Assembly: GCA_035281745.1 (NCBI GenBank)
Contig: DATEDI010000013.1
Span: 1 to 64,000, forward strand
DNA length: 64,000 bases
Source: 66-474 sp035281745
GTDB lineage: Bacteria; Pseudomonadota; Gammaproteobacteria; Xanthomonadales; Rhodanobacteraceae
Direction of reading: 5' to 3'
Under the pieces are notes generated by a model that had not been told where the DNA came from, did not search any database, and saw only the letters and a list, made by a program, of their open reading frames with translations. Positions 32,644-41,250 of the stretch are shown one piece after another. The number at the start of each line of letters is the position of its first letter. Within the stretch, counting starts at the first letter, position 1. Position numbers and translations under genes: made by a program.

Positions 32644-33684
32644 ATGCGCAAGCTGATTTCGAGAACGCAGATCCCGGCATCCGGTCAAGGAACGGTACTG
32701 CAAGGGACCGACGAGCGCGCCATCTTCATTCCCTTCGCCACCGACCCGGAAACCATCGACATCGAGATCGACGCCAATGGATCGCCGGTGACACTCGAAG
32801 CGGCGGACTGGTTGGTGTGCTTCGTGCCCGGCCTGCGCAAGCAATGGTGGCACGGCCTGGTGGACGCGAAGCACAAGCACGTGTTTGCAATGCGCATGGT
32901 GGATGAAAACACCTGGCTCATCATGGAGCCGTGGTGGACCCGGAACATGGTCAACGTTTTGAGTTTCGATCAGGCGGTCCAGTTTCTGCGCTGGGCCGCG
33001 GCCGGCGACATCATCAAGGTACGCGAGGCGATTCCCGGTCACGGCAGCCAGACGCGCGGCTGGTCGAATTGCGCCGTGCTGGTCTCTTTCATGTTGGGAC
33101 GTCGCTACCGGACCTGGTCCCCGCATGGCTTGTACAAAAAACTCAAGGCGGAGCAGGGTGCCGAGGTTGTCGATGTATCGCGCTTGCTCGTCGAACACTG
33201 CACGACCGTCGCGATCAGGACCACCCAGGCCGTGTTGGGCGCGTCGACGAGGCAGCCGGACGAGTCGCTGGAAAGCATACTGTCGTACATCGGCCAGGGG
33301 ATCGTGCACGCAAGGCTGACACCCGCGGTGATCGGGATCCACAAGGCAGCCGCCGCAGGCAGCCATCTCTTCAAGGGTGCCGCCGAGGCGTATTGGGCAA
33401 ATGGCCCGGAGCGCGTGATCGAGCGCATCCGCGGCCTCCTCGAGGAAGCAAACCGCCGTCGCGAAATAAACATTGCCGACAGCATCCTCGCTGCCCGTCG
33501 ATTCGTTGCGATGCTTCGGAACAATCTGCACCGGGCCATCGGCGGCTGTGTCGATGCGCCACCGCCTGAGGCACAGATCCACGATTACGTGAAATCGATC
33601 GTCACCGCGTTTTTGCACGGTGCGAGCGATGTCGCCGGGCCCAAAGGATCGGAAGTGGCGTTCCAGAAAGAGCTCGTGTGTTGA
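32644..33684 (+). CDS. Unknown N-terminal domain fused to an AefR/TetR-type C-terminal domain
   Basis: This is a 346-residue protein. Residues ~190-335 match the ligand-binding region of AefR-like TetR regulators (ESILSYIGQGIVHARLTPAV, FKGAAEAYWANGPERVIERI, AARRFVAMLRNNLHRAIGG, IVTAFLHG). The first ~185 residues are not a TetR helix-turn-helix. They contain IFIPFATDPETIDIEIDANG, LVCFVPGLRKQWWHGLVDAK and GHGSQTRGWSNCAVLVSFML, a domain I do not recognise. ATG 32644 with GAGGAG upstream is preferred to a GTG at 32605. Its position after the efflux operon suggests that it senses a substrate, but how it would contact DNA is unclear. A fusion or an overlooked divergent DNA-binding domain are the options. 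Confidence 0.7.
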   Translation: MRKLISRTQIPASGQGTVLQGTDERAIFIPFATDPETIDIEIDANGSPVTLEAADWLVCFVPGLRKQWWHGLVDAKHKHVFAMRMVDENTWLIMEPWWTRNMVNVLSFDQAVQFLRWAAAGDIIKVREAIPGHGSQTRGWSNCAVLVSFMLGRRYRTWSPHGLYKKLKAEQGAEVVDVSRLLVEHCTTVAIRTTQAVLGASTRQPDESLESILSYIGQGIVHARLTPAVIGIHKAAAAGSHLFKGAAEAYWANGPERVIERIRGLLEEANRRREINIADSILAARRFVAMLRNNLHRAIGGCVDAPPPEAQIHDYVKSIVTAFLHGASDVAGPKGSEVAFQKELVC

Positions 33685-33752
33685 AGGCCGCACCGCCTGC
33701 GGCGGATCCCGTTGGCGCTGGCGCCTTGAGCGCACGAAAACCGGAGAGGCCC

Positions 33753-34328
33753 ATGACAGCGGGAAGAGTGACGGGCTTCAGCGACGGCGTTATCGCCATC
33801 GCCATCACCGTCATGGTGTTGGAGTTGCGGGCACCGGCAGGCACGGGCTCGGCCAATTTGTTGGCCCAGTTCCCCGTGTTTTCCAGTTACGTGCTGAGCT
33901 TCGTGTATCTCGGCATTTACTGGAGCAATCACCACAATCTCTTCCAGGTGGTCGAGCGGGTAAACGGGGCCGTGCTTTGGGCAAACCTGCACCTGCTGTT
34001 CTGGCTCACGCTGGTGCCCTTCACCACCGCGTGGATGGGCGAAAATCATTTCGCCGCGTGGCCGACGGCCGTGTACGGGATCGTGCTGCTGCTTGCGGGC
34101 GTTGCCTACTACATCCTCGTGCGCGCCTTGGTTGCGCTGCACGGCAAAACCTCCGCACTGGCGCGGGCGCTCGGCCATCAGTTCAAGGACAAGCTGTCCG
34201 TGCTGCTTTACGCTGTCGCGATTCCGATGGCATTCGCGTACTCGTGGGCTGCCGATGCGCTGTACGTCACGGTCGCGATCATGTGGCTGATTCCCGATCG
34301 TCGCATCGAAAAGAGCGTTGCTCCATGA
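33753..34328 (+). CDS. TMEM175-like (DUF1211) membrane protein, putative potassium channel
   Basis: This 191-residue membrane protein has about six helices. The family hallmark FSDGVIAIAITVMVLEL is near residue 8-24 (the R/x-F-S-D motif of helix 1). It continues with YVLSFVYLGIYWSNHHNLFQ and ANLHLLFWLTLVPFTTAWMG, which are also typical. Bacterial TMEM175 homologues are tetrameric potassium-selective channels; the function here is inferred from the family. The ATG at 33753 has GGAGAGG directly upstream. It follows the AefR-like gene by 68 bp and may share its transcript. The last helix ends with basic residues (PDRRIEKSVAP). Confidence 0.88.
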   Translation: MTAGRVTGFSDGVIAIAITVMVLELRAPAGTGSANLLAQFPVFSSYVLSFVYLGIYWSNHHNLFQVVERVNGAVLWANLHLLFWLTLVPFTTAWMGENHFAAWPTAVYGIVLLLAGVAYYILVRALVALHGKTSALARALGHQFKDKLSVLLYAVAIPMAFAYSWAADALYVTVAIMWLIPDRRIEKSVAP

Positions 34329-34657
34329 GTATTTCGCACCGTTGTGTCGCGACGACGCGTTCGGCTTGTGCTGGTGGAAGCGAAGCGGAAAGTTCGAAGT
34401 TGCGAGGTCCCGATTTTTGGTCGCGCAGAGGCAACTTTGACGGGCCCACGAACGCCAAAGCCCCGGACTCTGCTGGGGGATACTTACCTGCGAACTGCTC
34501 GATAGCGGCCCTTCGTCGTGCCTATTCAGATGTCCGCTATTGGCTGCAACGCGTCGTACATTTACGAGTGCATAGACATTGCCGAGCGTGATGATGGCCG
34601 CGGCGTTCCATTGTGGGCTCCCGCCGGAGGGCCGTGGCAAGTGCGGCCAGATGTCGT
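34329..34657. other. Intergenic region, convergent genes, nothing recognised
   Basis: This 329-bp stretch lies between the plus-strand channel gene and the minus-strand ArnT-like gene, both ending here. I saw no gene and no strong terminator. Confidence 0.5.
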
Positions 34658-36364
34658 TCAATGCACCTGCGCATACCGCCAGTAATTGGGCGCCGGCAGC
34701 AGCACCGTAGGCGTGGCTTGTTCGGGCGGTTGCTGGCCACGGCGGAGCGTCGCCAGCGTCGGTGCATTCCAGATCACCATCCAGGTGCCGCGGTACGGTT
34801 GTACCAGGCGGGCGTAACGCAAGTCATTGGCGTCGAGGTGTTCCGGATATTCGATTACCAGCCCGGCCGGATGGGCCGCGGCCCAATCCTGCAGGAATTG
34901 GCTCTCGTACAGCCGGTCGATCGGTTTGGTCATCCTCCCCATGAATTGGAACTGGCCGTCGTAGATGCCGAGGTTGCCGATCGCGTGGCCTTCGGCTTCG
35001 GCGTGCGCCAGCAGTTTCGAAGCCGGCCGCATGTCGAAGGCGGGATACAGCGCCACCGCAAACAGCCCGTACGCGCCGGCGGTGCCGATCAGGCTGGCGC
35101 TGGCGATGCGGCGCAGCTTGCCGCGTCCCGGCAGCAGCACGAACACGCCGATCAACAAATACAACACGCCAAAGGGTGCGCTGACCGGTGCGAGATCGCG
35201 CAACCAGTGGCCGTGCAACCGGGCCGGGCCGACCAACGGCAATGCGAACAGCAATGCGGCCACCGCGAACGAGCCGATGGCCAGCGGCCACGCGCCCAGC
35301 CATGCACTTTGCGCAAGCCGTTCATCGCGCGCCCGCAGCGCGGCGATCGCCGCCGCCATCAGGATGGCCGCGGCCGGCAATTCCGGTACCAGGTAATAAC
35401 TCTGTTTGCCGCTGAAGGCGCTGAAGATCACGAATGCGCCGATTAGCCAGACCAGCGCCATCCGGAACCCCGGCGACCAGGGCCTGCGCAATGTCGCGAA
35501 GGCGGCCCACATGCGCGGCCACAGCACGAACGGAAACAACAGCACCGCCAGCCACGGCACGTACCACCAGAACGGCCGCTTGTGGATGAACGCATCCACC
35601 ACCCGCCCGCTGGTTTGCTTGTAGAGCAGGTTGTGCGTGTAGCTGCCGCCGCTCAACTGGATGGCGGGCAGCACCCACGCAGCGAGCATGATGCCGCCGC
35701 CGATCACCGCGGCGAATCCGAAGCCGTACCAGCGTCCCCGATGCTCGCGCGCGTAGGCACTCCACCACGGACCCAGCAACCACACTGGCAGCGTGTGCAC
35801 CAGCATCACTGGTCCCTTGGTCAAAAGCCCAAGCCCGATGCAGATTGCGAATCCGATCCAGCGCGGTTTGGCGCGGCGCGGACCGGTGACGAGGCACAGC
35901 ATTGCGCCCAGCACCCACACCGCCAGCAGGCCGTCGTACATGATCTGCAGGCCGTATAGAAGGCCGTACGAAAACGCCAGCAACAGCCACGGCGTGGAGC
36001 GCGCGACCCACGCCCGCTCCGGAAACAGGCGCCGTGCCAGTTCCTGCGCCAGCACCAGTTGCGAGGCGCCGATCAGCACCATCAGCACGCGCGGCCAGAC
36101 ATCGTTGACACCGAATGCGGCCCAGCCGGCATGGATCAGCCAGAACAGCAAGGGTGCCTTTTCCGAATACGGCGCGCCGTTGATGTGCGGCACCCAGAAC
36201 TGGTGGTGCGCCCACATGTCCCACGCCACTGCCAGCGCGCGGGTGGAATGCAGCGGAACCGGCGGCTGCATGAAAATCGTGATCAGCGCCACCAGCAGAT
36301 ACAGCGGCAGCCACCACAACAGGGCGCGCAGGCGTTCGGTGAAGGCGTAGGAAGCGTCGGTCAC
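34658..36364 (-). CDS. PMT/ArnT-type lipid-linked sugar transferase (GT39/GT83-like)
   Basis: This 568-residue polytopic protein has about twelve helices. After helix 1 comes HSTRALAVAWDMWAHHQFWV (the periplasmic loop, usually with E-x-R, here S-T-R), then GAPYSEKAPLLFWLIHAGW, which matches the Y-x-x-K-P-P-L-x-x-W block of ArnT-type enzymes. LLTKGPVMLVH and SGKQSYYLVPELPAAAIL are further family blocks. Such enzymes move a sugar from undecaprenyl phosphate to lipid A or another envelope acceptor in the periplasm. The start is a GTG at 36364 with a poor ribosome-binding site; the foldback element at 36370 begins six bases before it. It heads the polysaccharide locus from the left side. Confidence 0.88.
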   Translation of the reverse strand: MTDASYAFTERLRALLWWLPLYLLVALITIFMQPPVPLHSTRALAVAWDMWAHHQFWVPHINGAPYSEKAPLLFWLIHAGWAAFGVNDVWPRVLMVLIGASQLVLAQELARRLFPERAWVARSTPWLLLAFSYGLLYGLQIMYDGLLAVWVLGAMLCLVTGPRRAKPRWIGFAICIGLGLLTKGPVMLVHTLPVWLLGPWWSAYAREHRGRWYGFGFAAVIGGGIMLAAWVLPAIQLSGGSYTHNLLYKQTSGRVVDAFIHKRPFWWYVPWLAVLLFPFVLWPRMWAAFATLRRPWSPGFRMALVWLIGAFVIFSAFSGKQSYYLVPELPAAAILMAAAIAALRARDERLAQSAWLGAWPLAIGSFAVAALLFALPLVGPARLHGHWLRDLAPVSAPFGVLYLLIGVFVLLPGRGKLRRIASASLIGTAGAYGLFAVALYPAFDMRPASKLLAHAEAEGHAIGNLGIYDGQFQFMGRMTKPIDRLYESQFLQDWAAAHPAGLVIEYPEHLDANDLRYARLVQPYRGTWMVIWNAPTLATLRRGQQPPEQATPTVLLPAPNYWRYAQVH

Positions 36365-36369
36365 TTGAG

Positions 36370-36637
36370 GGGTCTATTGACGCTATGCCAAGCGGCCGCG
36401 CCGTCGGCCATTTGCCCGCAGGGCAAGAAAGAGTGAGGAAGATGTATGTCGATACATGGACGAGCGATGATGCAGCCATGTGGGCAAATGGCCCCGGCCC
36501 GAAGGGTTGCTCCGCAGCGGCCGCCATACTTCCGTGCGCGCCTTGACCAGAGAACCATTCTGGCGCTGCGGCGCGCGCCTCGTCTGGCAACCGCTGCGGA
36601 AGCAACGCGGCTCGCTTGGCATAGCGTCAGTAGACCC
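36370..36637. repeat. 268-bp nested foldback element with 24-bp terminal inverted repeats
   Basis: The ends (36370-36393 and 36614-36637) are inverted copies over 24 bp with one mismatch (start GGGTCTATTGACGC). Inside lie two further foldbacks: GGCCATTTGCCC (36406-36417) with GGGCAAATGGCC (36482-36493), holding a central ATGTAT-GTCG-ATACAT hairpin, and GTTGCTCCGCAGCGG (36506-36520) with CCGCTGCGGAAGCAAC (36591-36606), holding CCAGA with TCTGG. The whole can fold as a three-way junction. No open frame of quality lies within and no clear target duplication was found. A MITE-like or foldback element is the best description. It separates two minus-strand glycosyltransferase genes. Confidence 0.75.
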
Positions 36638-36685
36638 TTGGATGCGCGGTGGTGCGCTGCGATTGTAATGGATGCGTACGGCGCA

Positions 36686-37813
36686 TCAGGTGTGCGCGGC
36701 GTCGCGCAAAGGCAATGCCAGCCACGCCGCGATCACTTCGTCCGGCGCGATCTGGTCCACGCGGTTGCGTTGCGGCAATCCGCCGAGGGCGACGACGGCA
36801 CTGCCGGTCGGGCTGTGCGGCAGCCACAGCGATGGTGGTTGCGCACCGTACAGCACGATCAACGGACAACCCAGTGCGGCCGCGGCCTGCGCGGGACCGG
36901 TATCGATCGAAACCATCGCGGCAGCGTGCTCGCACAAGGCCAGCAGGCGCCGCAGCGGCAACTCATCGCCGGCTGCGAGCACGCGATCGGAATGCGCGGC
37001 GCCGGCGATCTGGCGCAGCAATGCAGCCTCGGGCGGCGCCCCGCACAGGATGATCTTCGCCTCCGGGTGCCGCGCAAGCACGGCACGGATGACGGCCACC
37101 CAGTTGGTCAGCGGCCATTGCTTGTCGTCACCGAGTTGTCCGGCGCGCCCACGTTTGAGGGTGCGCTTGTTGCCCGGTTGCAGCAGCACCAGTGGCGCGT
37201 CATCGAAGCCGTGTGCGCGCAGCCACTGCTGCAGGTCGGCGCGGTCGGCATTGTCGACGTGCAGGCAGGGCGCGTTCGGTGCGTCGACCTGCGGTGCGCC
37301 GGCGAAGGCGGCCGGCGTCATCGCGCCGAAACGTTGCCAGCGGTCGATCCAGTGTTCACCCTCTCGCAACATGCAATCGGGATTCGCAAATACGCAGTGG
37401 CCGTCCGGAATGCGCGCCCGCTGCAACAGCCAGCGAATCTTGTCGATCGACCAGTCGTCGCACACGTACACCGGACCGGGCGGGTGCGCGCGCAACCGCG
37501 CGACCAGATGTCGCTGGCTGGGATCGAGGCAGTAGGGACGCTTGCGGCTGGCGAGCTTGAGCGTGGCGCCTGCATCCGGATGGCCTGCGAACAAAGGCTC
37601 CAGCCAGCCGCCCGATCCCAGCACGTGACAGGGCTGACCGTACCTGCGGTGCAGCAGGCGCAACAGCGGCGTCAGCAACACCATGTCCCCGAAGGCGCCG
37701 AAGCGGATCACGAGGGGCGGGGCGAAGGTGGGCAGCATGCTTTGGGCGCGGACGAGTTTCGTGCAGTCGTCAGCGGGCGCTTCCGACTCACGCATGGCAT
37801 TGGAAGTTGCCAT
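36686..37813 (-). CDS. Glycosyltransferase family 9 (heptosyltransferase-like)
   Basis: This 375-residue GT-B fold protein is of the ADP-heptose transferase family. PLVIRFGAFGDMVLLTPLLRLL (residues ~33-54) is the N-terminal signature, with the catalytic aspartate of GAFGD. VLLQPGNKR and ILCGAPPEAALL follow, and the nucleotide-sugar site is MVSIDTGPAQAAAALGCPLIVLYGA. It probably adds heptose or a similar sugar to the lipopolysaccharide core on the cytoplasmic face of the membrane. The ATG at 37813 overlaps the ligase stop by one base (TAATG), so it is coupled to the upstream ligase gene. An ATG at 37795 is a possible alternative start. Confidence 0.9.
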   Translation of the reverse strand: MATSNAMRESEAPADDCTKLVRAQSMLPTFAPPLVIRFGAFGDMVLLTPLLRLLHRRYGQPCHVLGSGGWLEPLFAGHPDAGATLKLASRKRPYCLDPSQRHLVARLRAHPPGPVYVCDDWSIDKIRWLLQRARIPDGHCVFANPDCMLREGEHWIDRWQRFGAMTPAAFAGAPQVDAPNAPCLHVDNADRADLQQWLRAHGFDDAPLVLLQPGNKRTLKRGRAGQLGDDKQWPLTNWVAVIRAVLARHPEAKIILCGAPPEAALLRQIAGAAHSDRVLAAGDELPLRRLLALCEHAAAMVSIDTGPAQAAAALGCPLIVLYGAQPPSLWLPHSPTGSAVVALGGLPQRNRVDQIAPDEVIAAWLALPLRDAAHT

Positions 37814-39138
37814 TATCGCGGAGTTGTCGTCATCGACGAATCGCTCCGGCGACGACGCAGCGACAGGGCGAAGCAGCAGCCGAGCAACAATTCCAATGGC
37901 GCACGCAGATAGTCGAAGCGCCAGGTCAGGTAATCAAAAAGATTGACGATCAGCATGATCCCGAGGCACCCGAGCAACGCCCAGTACAGGACATTGCCGA
38001 CGATGCCGGCGCGACGGGCCAGCACCAGGTCGCGCACCAGCAGCGCGAACGCAGCCAGCAGCAAGCCCGCGCCCATGACCCCCAAGCCGACGACTGCCTG
38101 CAGGTAAGCATCGTGCAGATGGGGAGGCACGTAGCCGCCGATGTGGATGCCGCTGGCGACGATCAAGGGGTGGATGCTGCGCAGGCCGATGCCCCACAAC
38201 GGATGCGTTTGCCAAGCATGCCAGCCGAGTTCGGCGAGTTGTACGCGTATGGTGACCGAACTGGAAGGGAGATCCTCCAGGTCGCCGTGCGCCAGCGCCG
38301 CGGCGATCGCTTCGCCACCGGCGAGTCGATGCGCCACCAGCGCGTAACCGACGGCCAGTGCCGTAATCACGGCGAGTAACGCCATGCCCAGCGCGATGGC
38401 GGCCGGACGCTGCCACTGTCGATGGACATCGCGGCGCAGGCAGACGCACAAGGCGATCGGCACCATCAACGCTGCGGCCAACCAGGCGCCGCGCGATTGC
38501 GCATACAGCAGGCACGCCAACAGCGGCACACCCGCCGCCACCAGCACCACTGCGAAACCGATCCTCTTGCGCCGGAGAGGGTGCGGTGGTCGCGACAGCG
38601 CATACAGGGACAGCAGCAGGAGTCCCATCGCCGCATATTCCCCCACGATGTTCTCGGCATAACCAAGGCGCAGGCGCAGGACGCCATCGACAATCGCATC
38701 GATGCGAGCCCACGGTGTGCACACCAGTGCGGCGACTACGAAGCCCGCCGCCATCAAGCCCAGCAGCAGCGGCATCCGGCGCGGCCGCTCCGCCAACCAC
38801 GCCCCGATCGCGCATGTCAGCACGCCGACCCGGATCGGTTCGGCGTTGTAGGAGAGATGCTTGCCGAAGGACAATTCCGGTGTCAGTCGGGCGACGTATG
38901 CGGCTTGCAATACGGCGTAGGCAATGAAGGCCAGCACCAGCCACGAGAGTGGATGCCGGAGCAACGCGCGCCAGCGTTTTCCGCCTGCCACCACCAGTAT
39001 CAACAGCGCTGCAGCGCCGCCGTATTCGGGCCGCAACCACTTGCCGAAGTGGGTCATCGCGAAGAACGCCTGGAAGGCCAATGCCGCCCAGGCCAGCCGT
39101 GCCGCCCACGAATCGCCGGCTGTAGCGGTGCCGCTCAA
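37813..39138 (-). CDS. O-antigen ligase-like membrane protein (WaaL/Wzy family)
   Basis: This protein of about 441 residues has some ten to twelve helices and the large periplasmic loop typical of O-antigen ligases. The Wzy_C-type core is visible: AQSRGAWLAAALMV (the R/G motif), then SSVTIRVQLAELGWHAWQTHPLWGIGL, and PPHLHDAYLQAVVGLGVMG with the conserved histidine pair. Such proteins attach polymer from the lipid carrier to the lipid A-core. The start is chosen as TTG 39138, which forms a TTGA overlap with the stop of the upstream glycosyltransferase; a GTG at 39204 would extend it by 22 residues and overlap by 70 bp. The C-terminus is very basic. Confidence 0.85.
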   Translation of the reverse strand: MSGTATAGDSWAARLAWAALAFQAFFAMTHFGKWLRPEYGGAAALLILVVAGGKRWRALLRHPLSWLVLAFIAYAVLQAAYVARLTPELSFGKHLSYNAEPIRVGVLTCAIGAWLAERPRRMPLLLGLMAAGFVVAALVCTPWARIDAIVDGVLRLRLGYAENIVGEYAAMGLLLLSLYALSRPPHPLRRKRIGFAVVLVAAGVPLLACLLYAQSRGAWLAAALMVPIALCVCLRRDVHRQWQRPAAIALGMALLAVITALAVGYALVAHRLAGGEAIAAALAHGDLEDLPSSSVTIRVQLAELGWHAWQTHPLWGIGLRSIHPLIVASGIHIGGYVPPHLHDAYLQAVVGLGVMGAGLLLAAFALLVRDLVLARRAGIVGNVLYWALLGCLGIMLIVNLFDYLTWRFDYLRAPLELLLGCCFALSLRRRRSDSSMTTTPR

Positions 39139-40157
39139 TGCAGCGTCGCGGCCAGCGCCTCGCCCACCCGCCGCACGAATGTATTGCGGTTCTGGATGAA
39201 CCACGCACGACCACGTTCACCCAGGGCACGCAGCTCGCTGTCGCTGAGGCTCAGCGCATGCTCGATGGTCTGCTCCAGCGCGCGCTCGTCGAAATAAAAG
39301 GTCTTGGCCAGCGCCATGTTGCCGGTATCCGCGTAGGGCACCAGTATGCCGCGCTCCGGCGTGACCAATTCGTTCATCGGCGGCGCGTCCACCGTCACCG
39401 TCACCGCACCCACCCCCAACGCCTCGACGAGGTAATGACCCCAGCCATCGGTTTCCGACAGGCACAGGTGGAAGGCATGGCTGTTCTGCAGCAGTTTCAA
39501 CTCGGCGTAATGCGCGGGATTGGTTGCGTCGAGATAACCCAGTCGGTGCACGATGTTGGGTGCAGCCGGGCCGGGATGCGCCTCGCGCGGATGCTGCAGG
39601 ACGGTCAACGTTGGCCATTCGGGGTGCCGTCGCCAAACCGCCATCAGCCGATCGGTGCCCTTGATGCGGCTGCCGCCGGCAAGGTGGAAGAACTTGCGTT
39701 CGCGGGGAACCGCAGGGTCATAGCGGTCGTCGCTGTGGAAACCGACCCAACTGGTCGGTTGACCGAGCCGCGTGAATATCAATGCGGCGTTGTGCGTCTT
39801 GGCCCAGATGCGGTCGATCGAGCCCACGAAATTCTGGTCGCGCCGATCGAACCACTCCGGATTCGGCAGCGCAACATTGCAGCGTGAGCGCACCAATTCA
39901 CTCGGCCACAGATGCTCGAACATGATGTTGAGATCGAATACCTGCGGAGGGCGCCACTGGTGGCGCAGCCCGGACCACGCCTGCTGCGCGCGCACGTAGG
40001 GGCGCATCCATTTGCGCCGCCGCCGATGTTCCTGTTTCCAGCCGAGCGCCGTCAGCGTGACCTCGCAGTCATTGAGCCGCAATGCATCGGCGAGCAGCCG
40101 GGAATCGCGGGACAGCCCGAAGCCGTTGTCCCAGAAAACCAGATTGACGGTAGTCAT
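39135..40157 (-). CDS. Glycosyltransferase, GT-B fold (paralogue A of three)
   Basis: This is a 340-residue protein. The N-terminal Rossmann half starts VNLVFWDNGFGLSRDSRLLA. A middle block reads ALPNPEWFDRRDQNFVGSID, and the C-terminal donor half has FFHLAGGSRIKGTD, TVLQHPREAH, HLCLSETDGWGHYLVEALG with the E-x7-E-like pattern, and VDAPPMNELVTPERGILVPY. Two relatives lie at 43325-44314 and 44311-45336 with the same DNGxGLSRD, PxPEWF and DAPPMNE blocks. The group is GT4-like, but I do not know a characterised member. The start at ATG 40157 begins with the conserved strand. It is the first gene of a minus-strand run with the ligase and the GT9 gene and is divergent from the GT2 gene. Confidence 0.85.
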   Translation of the reverse strand: MTTVNLVFWDNGFGLSRDSRLLADALRLNDCEVTLTALGWKQEHRRRRKWMRPYVRAQQAWSGLRHQWRPPQVFDLNIMFEHLWPSELVRSRCNVALPNPEWFDRRDQNFVGSIDRIWAKTHNAALIFTRLGQPTSWVGFHSDDRYDPAVPRERKFFHLAGGSRIKGTDRLMAVWRRHPEWPTLTVLQHPREAHPGPAAPNIVHRLGYLDATNPAHYAELKLLQNSHAFHLCLSETDGWGHYLVEALGVGAVTVTVDAPPMNELVTPERGILVPYADTGNMALAKTFYFDERALEQTIEHALSLSDSELRALGERGRAWFIQNRNTFVRRVGEALAATLH

Positions 40158-40384
40158 GCGCGTGGTTCCTTCTACGCTTGCACAGTGGCCGAGCCACGCC
40201 GGCCTCCCATGGGCAGGGCCACCATGATATCGGCATTGCGACACGCGGGTCTGAATGTTGGCTGCACTTTCCGCAACGCGATCGTTCCGCCCGAAACGCT
40301 GCACCGCGCTCGCGATGACGTGGATCGCGGTGCTCGGTTACCCTCTGCCCTCGTACCGTCACCCCCAGAGGCTGCGCGCTTCCC

Positions 40385-41161
40385 ATGCCGTCCACCTACG
40401 CGCTGCTCACCGCCTGCGTGATCACCTTGAACGAGGCCGATCGCATCGCCGCGTGCCTCGACTCGCTCGCATTTTGCGACGAGGTGGTGGTGGTCGATTC
40501 GGGTTCCACCGACGGCACCCGCGAGATCGCCGCCGCCCATGGCGCGCGCGTGATCGAACACACCTTCGAGGGCTTCCGTGCGCAAAAGGACTTCGCGGTG
40601 GGCCAGGCACGCCATGAATGGGTGCTGTGCCTCGACGCCGACGAACGCGTCACGGCGACATTGCGCGCGTCCATCGAAGCGGCGCGCCACAGCGGGTTCG
40701 ACAATTTCGCCGGTTTCCGTTTTGCACGCAGCACCGAATATTTCGGCGCGTTCCTGCGTCACGGCAACGCCTATCCCGACCGGGTGCTGCGCCTGTTTGA
40801 TCGCCGCCGCGGCGGCTGGCGTGCGGGCCGCGAGATCCACGAGCATGCCGTGGTCGATGGCAACGTCACCACGCTCGCGGGCGATCTGGAACACGTCGCT
40901 TACCGTTCGCTCGACGATCAGCTCGCGCGTTATCGGCGTTATGCCGCCATGATGGCAACCCACATGCATGCGAGCGGTCGGCGCGCACATCTGCGCAACC
41001 TGATCGTGAATCCCGCGTGGCGTTTCCTGCGTGGTTACGTGTTGCGCGCGGGGTTCCTCGATGGCTGGCGCGGCTTCCTGTTCGCGTGCATGGAAGCCGA
41101 CTACGTGCGCGAAAAATTCGCACGGCTATGGCTGCTGCAGCGCGTTGATGATGGGCCGTAG
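40385..41161 (+). CDS. Glycosyltransferase family 2 (LPS core type)
   Basis: This 258-residue GT-A enzyme starts LLTACVITLNEADRIAACLD, the nucleotide-binding strand, continues with EVVVVDSGSTDGTREIA (D-S-G-S-T-D-G) and has the metal-binding DADERVTATL (D-x-D). YPDRVLRLFDRRRGGWRAGREIHEH gives the ED-like acceptor region seen in WaaE/KdtX-type core glucosyltransferases. The last 60 residues (RNLIVNPAWRFLRGYVLRAGF) are basic and may bind the inner membrane. The ATG at 40385 is in frame with the first conserved strand. It is divergent from paralogue A and stands 89 bp before gmd. Confidence 0.9.
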   Translation: MPSTYALLTACVITLNEADRIAACLDSLAFCDEVVVVDSGSTDGTREIAAAHGARVIEHTFEGFRAQKDFAVGQARHEWVLCLDADERVTATLRASIEAARHSGFDNFAGFRFARSTEYFGAFLRHGNAYPDRVLRLFDRRRGGWRAGREIHEHAVVDGNVTTLAGDLEHVAYRSLDDQLARYRRYAAMMATHMHASGRRAHLRNLIVNPAWRFLRGYVLRAGFLDGWRGFLFACMEADYVREKFARLWLLQRVDDGP

Positions 41162-41250
41162 TCGCGAAGTGGGATGGCGGCTGGCAAAATGAAGGGTCGG
41201 GTTTCGCTGGCAATGGTTGCCGCGAACGGCAGGATTCGCAGCGAGGCATC

